Below, piece after piece: positions 1 through 6,505 of a stretch of 6,505 nucleotides of DNA. This DNA is from Xanthobacteraceae bacterium (lineage in GTDB: Bacteria > Pseudomonadota > Alphaproteobacteria > Rhizobiales > Xanthobacteraceae). The stretch is taken from positions 1 to 6,505 of the forward strand of contig JASHRY010000084.1 in the NCBI GenBank assembly GCA_030037105.1. Reading direction: 5' to 3'. A program made the position numbers and the translations under genes. The notes beneath the pieces are model-generated. The model searched no databases. It was given only the letters and a program-made list of their open reading frames with translations, and had not been told where the DNA came from. How positions within the stretch are numbered: position 1 is the stretch's first letter; the number at the start of each line of letters is the position of its first letter.

Positions 1-1012
<1,012 letters not shown>

Positions 1013-1049
1013 GACCTACAACCGACAAAACGGATGATGCCGGCGCAAG

Positions 1050-1065
1050 GTAAAAATCGGCTTAA
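1050..1065 (-). promoter_or_regulatory. CtrA-like box upstream of ccrM
   Basis: Read on the minus strand this is TTAA, seven bases (GCCGATT), then TTTAC. It matches the CtrA consensus TTAA-N7-TTAAC at 8 of 9 defined positions and lies 79-94 nt upstream of the ccrM ATG. CtrA directly activates ccrM in Caulobacter late in the cell cycle. No convincing -10 element was found next to it, so the call rests on the motif and the identity of the gene. Confidence 0.45.
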
Positions 1066-1119
1066 TCGCGACGCCCGCGAGCTAGGCAATAAATGCCGGG
1101 AAATACTTGGTTAATCGCG
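1062..1119. repeat. TTAATCGCG direct repeat in the ccrM-ypfJ intergenic region
   Basis: The 9-mer TTAATCGCG occurs at 1062-1070 and again at 1111-1119, 49 bp apart and in the same orientation. The first copy overlaps the first half of the CtrA-like box. The second lies 76 bp upstream of the ypfJ start codon. The pair could be operator sites for one regulator acting on both divergent genes. Two chance copies in 220 bp cannot be excluded. Confidence 0.3.
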
Positions 1120-1194
1120 GGTGACGGGCAACGAATTGCGACCGGGAAGGGTGGCGGCAAACCGGCGCGTGCAGTTACGAAGGGAAAATGACCC

Positions 1195-2109
1195 ATGCGT
1201 TTGGATGATTTTCGCCCCAGCGACAATGTCGAAGACGATCGCGAGTCGAGCGCCGCGCGCGGCGGCTTCAGCGTGCCCGGTGGCACCGGCGGCCTCGGCA
1301 TCGGAACGGTCATCATCATCGGCCTGATCAGTTGGTATTTTGGCATCGATCCGAGCGTGCTCCTCAACGGCGCGCAAATTCTCACCGGGGGCGGCACGGC
1401 TTCGCAGCAAACCGGTCAGGCGCCGCCGGTTGCCGCCGGCACGCCCGCCGATCCGACCGGCCGGTTCGTTGCCATGGTGCTGGGCGATACCGAGGACCGT
1501 TGGAAGGAAATCTTCGCAGCCAACGGCCGCACCTATCATCCGCCGAGGCTGCGCTTGTTCTCGGGCTCCGAGCCGACGCCCTGCGCCTTCGCGCAGTCGG
1601 CCATGGGGCCGTTCTATTGCCCGCGCGATCAGCGCATCTATCTCGATACCTCGTTCTTCGACGATCTGCAGAACAAGTTCGGCGGCTGCGCGAACAGCAA
1701 CGCCTGCAAGTTTTCCGAAGCCTATGTGATCGCCCACGAGGTCGGCCATCACGTGCAGGATGAGCTTGGCATTCTTCCGCGCGTGATGCAGGCGCAGCAG
1801 GCCGCGGCGAGCCGCGCCCAAGCGAACAGCCTGCAGGTGCGCGTCGAGTTGCAGGCCGATTGTCTGGCCGGCGTGTGGGCGAACCGGGCCCAGCAAAAGC
1901 ATAATTTCCTCGATCCCGGCGATATCGATCAGGCACTGCAGACCGCCTCGGCCATCGGCGACGACCGGCTGCAAAAGGAGACACAGGGCTATATCGTGCC
2001 CGACGCCTTCACCCACGGCACCTCCGAGCAACGCAAGCGCTGGTTCTCGACCGGCTTCAATCAGGGCACAGTCTCGGCCTGCGATACGATGTCGGCGAGC
2101 ACGCTGTAG
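1195..2109 (+). CDS. ypfJ: YpfJ-family neutral zinc metallopeptidase, membrane-anchored
   Basis: Predicted zinc-dependent endopeptidase of the YpfJ/putative neutral zinc metallopeptidase family (E. coli YpfJ is about 287 residues; this is 304). Its physiological substrate is not known. The N-terminal 30 residues are polar and charged (MRLDDFRPSDN..), followed by one hydrophobic segment at about residues 33-50, consistent with an inner-membrane anchor and a catalytic domain outside the cytoplasm. The zinc motif HEVGH is at 181-185, and ELQAD at 218-222 supplies the probable third ligand (Glu) in the ExxxD pattern of this family. A conserved GPFYCPRDQRIYLD block precedes the active site, and VPDAFTHGTSEQRKRWF followed by a CDT ending matches the family C-terminus. 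The ATG has a plausible ribosome binding site, GAAGGGA at 1179-1185, nine bases upstream. It is divergent from ccrM with 223 bp between the start codons, and no functional link to ccrM is evident. Confidence 0.93.
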   Translation: MRLDDFRPSDNVEDDRESSAARGGFSVPGGTGGLGIGTVIIIGLISWYFGIDPSVLLNGAQILTGGGTASQQTGQAPPVAAGTPADPTGRFVAMVLGDTEDRWKEIFAANGRTYHPPRLRLFSGSEPTPCAFAQSAMGPFYCPRDQRIYLDTSFFDDLQNKFGGCANSNACKFSEAYVIAHEVGHHVQDELGILPRVMQAQQAAASRAQANSLQVRVELQADCLAGVWANRAQQKHNFLDPGDIDQALQTASAIGDDRLQKETQGYIVPDAFTHGTSEQRKRWFSTGFNQGTVSACDTMSASTL

Positions 2110-2167
2110 GGGCCGCGGGCTTGAAGACGCGCTTGGCAGGGCACCGTCTGAAAGACTAAGTTAATTC

Positions 2168-2220
2168 GTGATGTATTGCCGTTCGCGGCTGGGCGCCCCG
2201 CGCCGAGCCGCGGGATGACG
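2168..2220. repeat. Degenerate half-copy of an intergenic repeat element
   Basis: This stretch between ypfJ and moaB resembles the right arm of the element at 4901-5049. Both begin GTGATG, continue with an ATTGC core, pass through a CGC..CTGGGC block and end in a GG(A)ATGA motif, at 2168-2220 and 4994-5050. It also contains its own inverted repeat, CGCGGCT (2184-2190) with AGCCGCG (2206-2212), loop 15. It has no U-tract, so a standard terminator is unlikely. The similarity was found by eye and includes gaps. Confidence 0.35.
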
Positions 2221-2246
2221 GCAAGGCGTCCCAGTGAAGGCGTACC

Positions 2247-2810
2247 ATGCCCGGGCTCGACGAGACCAAGGAGTTTGTGCCGCTCAAGATCGCGGTGCTG
2301 ACGGTTTCCGACACGCGCAATCTCAAGGACGACAAATCGGGCGCGCTCCTGGTGCAGCGCATCGTCGCCGCCGGCCATTTGGTCGCCGAGCGCAGCATCG
2401 TGCCGGACGACATCGCGGCGATCAGGAATCGCGTCAAGGCTTGGATCGCCGATCCCTTGATCGACGTGATCATCACCACCGGCGGCACCGGCTTCACCGG
2501 CCGTGACGTCACCCCCGAGGCCGTCGAGCCGTTATTCGAGAAGAAGATGGACGCCTTCTCGGCGCTGTTCCTGGTGATAAGCTTCCCCAAGATTGGCACG
2601 TCCGCGATTCAGTCGCGCGCGACCGCCGGCGTGGCCGGCTCGACTTACATCTTTTGCCTGCCTGGCTCGCCCGGCGCCTGCAAGGACGCCTGGGACGAGA
2701 TCTTGGTGCACCAGCTCGATTATCGCTATGAGCCGTGCAATTTCGTCGAGATCATGCCGCGGCTCGACGAGCATTTGCGCCGACCGAAGGCCAAGGGCGC
2801 GACGGTGTAG
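2247..2810 (+). CDS. moaB: Molybdenum cofactor biosynthesis protein B
   Basis: MoaB/MogA-like protein acting on molybdopterin in the cytoplasmic synthesis of molybdenum cofactor; MogA-type members adenylylate molybdopterin, while the exact role of MoaB is less settled. The 187 residues align along their length with E. coli MoaB as I recall it: KIAVLTVSDTR near 14-24, the pterin-binding TTGGTGFTGRDVTPEA at 77-92, IGTSAIQSRATAGVAGSTYIF at about 116-136, the LPGSPGACKDAWDEIL block from 138, and a PCNF motif near the C-terminus. The ATG at 2247 has GAAGG at 2236-2240, six bases upstream. The Asp of GRDVTPEA corresponds to the conserved acidic residue of the family. No other molybdenum cofactor gene lies in the window, so it appears to be a solitary moaB. 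It is 137 bp after ypfJ and 98 bp before the radical SAM gene, and is probably transcribed on its own or loosely with them. Confidence 0.94.
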   Translation: MPGLDETKEFVPLKIAVLTVSDTRNLKDDKSGALLVQRIVAAGHLVAERSIVPDDIAAIRNRVKAWIADPLIDVIITTGGTGFTGRDVTPEAVEPLFEKKMDAFSALFLVISFPKIGTSAIQSRATAGVAGSTYIFCLPGSPGACKDAWDEILVHQLDYRYEPCNFVEIMPRLDEHLRRPKAKGATV

Positions 2811-2908
2811 CACTTTAAGTTGTGCCCGCGCTGTGGTGCACTTCAGGTCTTGCGTCTTCACGAAGATTTGTTCTTGTTTTGTTCGCTTAGGCACGTTAAT
2901 TTTGCGGC
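2811..2908 (+). promoter_or_regulatory. AT-rich intergenic segment, possible promoter for the radical SAM gene
   Basis: This spacer is notably richer in T and A than its surroundings, especially at 2866-2902. A weak promoter-like pair is TTGTTT (2874-2879) and TTAATT (2896-2901), 16 bases apart. The -10-like element ends only seven bases before the ATG, which would give a very short or leaderless transcript if real. Matches to consensus are poor, so this is a tentative reading. Confidence 0.25.
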
Positions 2909-4051
2909 ATGGTTCAGCTATCCGCTTTGAGACGCCCGCCGGCGCCGCTGTCCTCCGCGCCGGCGGGCGAGTTGGGACCCGCCGTCGGCCGTGAGCGCCG
3001 GCGCGGCCGCGGCACGCACTCGAACGCCTCGGGGCGTTATGAGCCGCTCGCCCGGGTGGCCTTCGACGACGGCTGGCAGGGCTTGGAGGAGCTGCCGCCG
3101 TTCAAGACCAGCGTGACCGTCGACGCGACGCGGAAGATCATCACCCGCAACGATTCGCCCGACATCTCCTTTGACCGTTCGATCAATCCCTATCGCGGCT
3201 GCGAGCATGGCTGCGTTTACTGCTACGCGCGTCCGACCCACGCCTTTCTCGGCCTGTCGCCCGGCCTCGATTTTGAATCGAAGCTGTTCATGAAGCCGAA
3301 CGCGCCGGAATTGCTGGAACGCGAATTGTCGGCGCCGGGCTACGCGCCGAAGGTCATCGCCATCGGCACCAACACCGATCCCTATCAGCCGATCGAGCGC
3401 CGCCACCAGATCATGCGCCGCATCTTGGAAGTGCTGGACCGCGCCGGTCATCCGGTCGGCATCGTGACCAAATCGGCGCTCGTCCTGCGCGATCTCGACA
3501 TTCTGGCGCGCATGGCAAAGCGCGACCTCGTGAAGGTGGCACTCTCGGTGACCACGCTCGACGCCAAGCTGGCGCGGATCATGGAGCCGCGGGCCGCTAC
3601 TCCGCTGCGCCGGCTCGAGGCGCTGCAGCAACTGGCGCAGGCCGGGGTGCCGACCTCCGCCCTGGTTGCGCCCGTCATCCCGGCGCTCAACGACGCCGAG
3701 ATCGAGCGCATCCTCGAAGCGGTGGCGGCGACCGGCGTGCGCCACGCCGGCTACGTGCTGTTACGCCTGCCGCTCGAAGTACGCGATCTGTTCCGTGAAT
3801 GGCTGACGGCGAATTTCCCCGACCGCCACCGCCATGTGTTCAAGCTCATCCGCGACATGCGCGGCGGCAAGGATTACGATTCGACCTTCGGCACGCGTAT
3901 GACCGGCAGCGGCCCGGTCGCCTGGATGATCGGCCGCCGCTTCGAGCTGGCCTGCGAACGGCTCGGTTTCAACAGGACCAAGGTGAGGACAACGACCGAA
4001 CATTTCCGTCCGCCGCGGCCGGCAGCGGAGCAGCTCAGCTTGTTTGCTTGA
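2909..4051 (+). CDS. PA0069-family radical SAM protein (spore photoproduct lyase-like)
   Basis: Member of the PA0069/Rv2578c family of radical SAM proteins, distantly related to spore photoproduct lyase; function not established, with a DNA repair or nucleic acid role often suspected. The [4Fe-4S]-binding CxxxCxxC motif is CEHGCVYC with cysteines 98, 102 and 105, placed in the family signature SINPYRGCEHGCVYCYARPTH. Other family blocks are RGRG..SNASGRYEP at 32-46, FDDGW near 52, ESKLFMKPNAPELL near 123, GTNTDPYQPIE at 153-163, IVTKSALVLRD near 185, MEPRAATPLRRLEAL, APVIPALND and GGKDYDSTFGTRMTG. The 380-residue length is normal and the frame is intact. The C-terminus ends QLSLFA; QLSLF (375-379) fits the bacterial sliding-clamp-binding consensus QL(S/D)LF. 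The ATG has no obvious Shine-Dalgarno; the N-terminal 30 residues are low in conservation, so a start slightly further in is possible. The stop is 75 bp before rnhB, consistent with co-transcription. Confidence 0.92.
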   Translation: MVQLSALRRPPAPLSSAPAGELGPAVGRERRRGRGTHSNASGRYEPLARVAFDDGWQGLEELPPFKTSVTVDATRKIITRNDSPDISFDRSINPYRGCEHGCVYCYARPTHAFLGLSPGLDFESKLFMKPNAPELLERELSAPGYAPKVIAIGTNTDPYQPIERRHQIMRRILEVLDRAGHPVGIVTKSALVLRDLDILARMAKRDLVKVALSVTTLDAKLARIMEPRAATPLRRLEALQQLAQAGVPTSALVAPVIPALNDAEIERILEAVAATGVRHAGYVLLRLPLEVRDLFREWLTANFPDRHRHVFKLIRDMRGGKDYDSTFGTRMTGSGPVAWMIGRRFELACERLGFNRTKVRTTTEHFRPPRPAAEQLSLFA

Positions 4052-4126
4052 CACGGCTGTCCCCGCAATCCCCGAGATCGACTGAAGCGCGTTGCGGATC
4101 GGCCTGCGGCTGGTCATCATGGCGGC

Positions 4127-4834
4127 ATGAGTCGCACGGCCTTGAAGCCCACACCGCGCCTGCCGCTCGCCGAAGAAATCGTGCGGCCGACCTTCCGTCG
4201 CGAGCGCGCGGCGCTCAAGCGCGGGATCTGGCCGGTTGCCGGCTGCGATGAGGCCGGGCGCGGGCCGCTCGCCGGGCCGGTGGTTGCCGCGGCCGTGATC
4301 CTCGACCCCGACAACGTTCCCCGCGGCCTCGATGACTCGAAAAGGCTGACGCCGGAGCGGCGCGAGGTGCTTTACGAGCGCATCTGCGCGCGGGCGCAGG
4401 TCGCCGTCGCCATGGCGCCGCCGGCGCGCATCGATCGCGACAACATCCTGCGCGCGTCGCTTTGGGCCTTGGCGCGCGCGGTCGCCGCGCTGCCGGTCAA
4501 GCCGCGCCTCGTCTTCGTCGATGGCCGCGACCGCATCGAAGCCGGCTGCGATTGCGAGGCGGTGATCGGCGGCGACGGCCTCCTCGCTTCGGTCGCCGCC
4601 GCCTCGATCGTTGCCAAAGTCACCCGCGACCGGCTCATGATCCGCCTCGGCGCAGCGCATCCCGGCTATGGCTTCGAGCGCCACATGGGCTACAGCGTGC
4701 CCGAGCACTTCGCCGCGCTCGACCGGCTCGGCCCGACGGTCCATCACCGCCGCTCGTTCGCGCCGGTCGCGATCGCGCTCGGCGAGGTTAGTGCCGACGC
4801 GAGCGATCTCATCGCCGGCGTATTGCCTCTCTAG
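4127..4834 (+). CDS. rnhB: Ribonuclease HII
   Basis: Cleaves RNA in RNA-DNA hybrids and initiates ribonucleotide excision repair by nicking 5' to single ribonucleotides in DNA, using Mn or Mg; cytoplasmic. All four catalytic acids are present: D41 and E42 in [16 protein letters not shown]132 in VFVDGRD, and D150 in [21 protein letters not shown]. Their spacing (90 and 18 residues) nearly equals that of E. coli RNase HII (91 and 18). [13 protein letters not shown] at about 68-80 and the [27 protein letters not shown] block complete the family pattern. At 235 residues it is longer than the E. coli enzyme (198) by an N-terminal extension of about 25 residues, common in alphaproteobacteria, and a short tail. 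No clear ribosome binding site precedes the ATG, so a start inside the extension remains possible. In many Rhizobiales rnhB lies directly beside ccrM; here they are about 3 kb apart and on opposite strands. Confidence 0.96.
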   Translation: MSRTALKPTPRLPLAEEIVRPTFRRERAALKRGIWPVAGCDEAGRGPLAGPVVAAAVILDPDNVPRGLDDSKRLTPERREVLYERICARAQVAVAMAPPARIDRDNILRASLWALARAVAALPVKPRLVFVDGRDRIEAGCDCEAVIGGDGLLASVAAASIVAKVTRDRLMIRLGAAHPGYGFERHMGYSVPEHFAALDRLGPTVHHRRSFAPVAIALGEVSADASDLIAGVLPL

Positions 4835-4900
4835 CTCCTCGGCCTTATACGCCACGTTGGAGTTCTCGATCCGCGCCGGCGGGGGAGTTGCAAAAGCCGT

Positions 4901-5049
4901 CATTCCGGGGGGCGCGACGCGCGAGTCCGCAATCCATAGTCACGGCGCTCACGGCGGCAAGCCTTAAGGTGCGACCGTCGCGCCCGACAATGGTGATGGG
5001 ATTGCGGCCTTCGCTCGCTGGGCTCATGCGGCCGGATGCGGCCGGAATG
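4901..5049. repeat. Imperfect inverted-repeat intergenic element
   Basis: Two arms face each other across about 149 bp. CATTCCGG (4901-4908) pairs with CCGGAATG (5042-5049), and CCGCAATCC (4927-4935) pairs with GGATTGCGG (4999-5007). A CAC/GTG pair continues just inside, at 4941-4943 and 4994-4996. The left arm (CATTCCGG..GCGCGACGCGCGAG..CGCAATCCATA) resembles dispersed intergenic palindromes seen repeatedly in Bradyrhizobium and Rhodopseudomonas genomes, as far as I recall. The element nearly fills the gap between rnhB and the next gene and ends 11 bp before that gene's ATG. It has no coding capacity that looks real. Confidence 0.55.
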
Positions 5050-5060
5050 ATCCACAGCCG

Positions 5061-6505
5061 ATGTTCTACGTACCCCTTTATATCGAAGCCCTGCGCGTGC
5101 GCCCGGCGCTGGTGGTGTGGATGGCGACGCTGGCGCAGGCCGCGCTATGGATTCTGGTGCCGATCCTGTTCTACGCCGCGCCGCCCGGCGATCTGCCGCA
5201 GGTGCTCGCCGTCGGCCACGAACTCCCGCTGAGAAGCGATATCGGCGCGCCGCTCGCCTACTGGCTCGCGGAAATCGCGTTCCGCGCGGCCGGACTGTTC
5301 GGCGTCTATGCACTGTCGCAGATCTGCGTCATCACGACCTATTGGTGCGTGTTCGCGCTCGGCCGCGCGATCGTGGGCGCCACGCATGCGGCCATGGCGG
5401 TGTTGCTCATGGTCGGCATTTCCGTATTCACGGCGCCGACGCCGGATTTCGGCCCGCCGGTTCTCGCCATGGCGCTCTGGGCCGTGCTGCTGCTCAATTA
5501 TTGGCGCGCGATGACGCAGGGGCAGGCCCGATCCTGGTACATCGCCGGCGGTGCCGCCGCGCTCATCCTCATCACCACCGATGCCGCGCTCATCCTGCTC
5601 GGTCCGCTCTTTCTTTTCGCGGCGGCAACCAAGCGCGGGCGCTCGGCGCTCGATAAGATCGAGCCGCGGATTGTTGCCGTCGCGCTCATTTTCGTGCTGA
5701 TCCTGCATCTCTTCTTCCTCGTGGGCGCGAGCGACGGCGTCGCGCCGGCGCTGGAGCGGCTGCGCGCCGCGCGGGCGGCCACGGACAACGCGGTGGCTTG
5801 GCTGCAGCTTGTCGGATTGCTGGTCGTTGCCCATGCCGGGCTTGCGATTCTCGTGGTGCTGGCCGGCGGCTGGCCGCGGTCTGCCGCCAGTCCTGCGCCC
5901 GCCATCACGCGCGGGCCGATCGATCCTTTCGCGTCGAGCTTCGTGCAGGCGTTGGCGCTCTTGCCGGCGCTGCTGGGGACGATCGTTGCCGTGTTGGCCG
6001 GGATTCGGCCGCCGATCGCAAGCGCGGCGCCGCTTCTCGTGCTGTCGGGTTTGGTGACGGTTGTTGCCGCCGGCGACAGCGTCGAACTTCACCATCAACG
6101 CGTTCTCGGCCTTGCCTGGGCTGGCTTGCTGCTCGTGCCGACGAGCTTCGTTCCGATCGTGCTCGTTCTCCTGCCGTGGACGACCGCCACCGATCTGAAA
6201 GTGGCGCAGCCGGCGGCCGCCATGGGCCGCTTCTTTGCCGAGAGTTTTCAGCGCCGGACCGGGCATCCGCTCGCCGTCGTCGGCGGCGATGCGCATATTG
6301 CCGCGCTCGTGGCGCTTGCCGCGCCGAGCCGCCCGAGCGTCTATTTCGACGCCGATCCCGCGCGCGCGCCTTCGGTCACCGCTAAAGACATCGGCGAGAA
6401 GGGCGCCGTCATCGTATGGCCGACAACCGCTACGGAGCACGGGCCGCCATCCGCGATCAAGGCGTATTTTCCCGATCTCGTTCCCGAAGTGCCGCAAACC
6501 TTCGA
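5061..6505 (+). CDS. Glycosyltransferase family 39 (ArnT/PMT-like) membrane protein, C-terminus cut by window edge
   Basis: Predicted polytopic inner-membrane glycosyltransferase of the type that moves a sugar from a polyprenyl-phosphate donor to an envelope acceptor; donor and acceptor cannot be read from sequence. From the ATG the frame is open to the window end, giving 481 codons with no stop. Hydrophobic segments lie at about 15-40, 80-100, 106-124, 131-148, 159-190, 203-222, 245-270, 294-314, 322-338 and 350-375, about ten in all, followed by a soluble domain from 376 (KVAQPAAAMGRFFAESFQRRTGHPLAVVGGD..). The loop after the first segment reads LRSDIGAPLAYWLAEIAFRAAGLFGVY (57-83), in the place of the family's catalytic loop (usually ..PP..YW). 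The canonical Asp-Glu pair of ArnT-like enzymes is not obvious there; D60 and E54 are candidates. No Shine-Dalgarno is visible and the frame stays open for some distance upstream, so the start is uncertain. Family assignment is by recalled similarity to alphaproteobacterial GT39 proteins. Confidence 0.8.
   Translation, partial: MFYVPLYIEALRVRPALVVWMATLAQAALWILVPILFYAAPPGDLPQVLAVGHELPLRSDIGAPLAYWLAEIAFRAAGLFGVYALSQICVITTYWCVFALGRAIVGATHAAMAVLLMVGISVFTAPTPDFGPPVLAMALWAVLLLNYWRAMTQGQARSWYIAGGAAALILITTDAALILLGPLFLFAAATKRGRSALDKIEPRIVAVALIFVLILHLFFLVGASDGVAPALERLRAARAATDNAVAWLQLVGLLVVAHAGLAILVVLAGGWPRSAASPAPAITRGPIDPFASSFVQALALLPALLGTIVAVLAGIRPPIASAAPLLVLSGLVTVVAAGDSVELHHQRVLGLAWAGLLLVPTSFVPIVLVLLPWTTATDLKVAQPAAAMGRFFAESFQRRTGHPLAVVGGDAHIAALVALAAPSRPSVYFDADPARAPSVTAKDIGEKGAVIVWPTTATEHGPPSAIKAYFPDLVPEVPQTF

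Noticed and set aside
1111..2031. Minus-strand open frame of 306 codons over ypfJ
   Set aside because: The plus strand encodes an intact metallopeptidase with HEVGH and a ribosome binding site; the antisense frame shows no family motif.
2184..2212. Inverted repeat CGCGGCT/AGCCGCG as a rho-independent terminator of ypfJ
   Set aside because: There is a 15-base loop and no T-run afterwards; it fits better as part of the degenerate repeat element.
2850..2880. TCTTC-AC-GAAGA mini-palindrome followed by a T-rich run, as a terminator for moaB
   Set aside because: The stem is only 5 bp, not GC-rich, with a 2-base loop too tight for RNA; the T-run is interrupted by G and C.
2918..3745. Minus-strand open frame of 275 codons over the radical SAM gene
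   Set aside because: Rich in Arg, His, Asp and Gly in the manner of antisense frames of GC-rich genes, with no motif; the sense strand is a clear family member.
3761..4903. Minus-strand open frame of 380 codons over the end of the radical SAM gene and rnhB
   Set aside because: It spans two convincing plus-strand genes and has shadow-like composition without any domain.
5145..6497. Minus-strand open frame of 450 codons, the longest in the window
   Set aside because: It is extremely rich in Arg, His, Glu and Asp, with low complexity, and lies antisense to a frame open from 5061 to the end that has about ten membrane segments and GT39-like sequence. The plus strand is the real gene.

Overview
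This window looks like chromosomal core DNA from a high-GC alphaproteobacterium, probably of the order Hyphomicrobiales (Rhizobiales), in the Bradyrhizobium, Rhodopseudomonas or Xanthobacteraceae neighbourhood. The evidence is a CcrM-type GANTC adenine methyltransferase, a CtrA-like box upstream of it, strong G/C preference at third codon positions, and intergenic inverted-repeat elements of the kind common in that group. The order-level assignment is an inference from protein sequence recalled from the family, not from a database search. No phage, transposase, tRNA, rRNA or CRISPR was seen.

Layout. (1) Bases 1-971, minus strand: ccrM, the cell-cycle DNA methyltransferase, lacking its C-terminal end because the window starts inside it. 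(2) Bases 972-1194: a divergent intergenic region dense in small structure. It holds a cluster of GANTC sites, tandem direct repeats and a CtrA-like box on the ccrM side. (3) Bases 1195-2109, plus strand: ypfJ, a membrane-anchored neutral zinc metallopeptidase. (4) Bases 2247-2810, plus: moaB, of molybdenum cofactor synthesis. (5) Bases 2909-4051, plus: a PA0069-type radical SAM protein related to spore photoproduct lyase, ending in a sliding-clamp-binding-like peptide. (6) Bases 4127-4834, plus: rnhB, ribonuclease HII. (7) Bases 4835-5060: an intergenic region filled mainly by an imperfect inverted-repeat element. (8) Bases 5061-6505, plus: a polytopic membrane protein of glycosyltransferase family 39 type, running off the right edge.

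How they fit together. ccrM, the radical SAM protein and rnhB all plausibly act on DNA: methylation, possible lesion repair, and removal of ribonucleotides or RNA primers. YpfJ, MoaB and the GT39 protein look like unrelated housekeeping or envelope functions. The plus-strand genes are separated by 75-226 bp, so they are not a tightly coupled operon. No wholly new gene system is visible. The most interesting signals are regulatory: five GANTC sites crowded around the start of the gene for the enzyme that methylates GANTC, with a CtrA-like box upstream. This suggests the Caulobacter-style methylation feedback circuit in another lineage.
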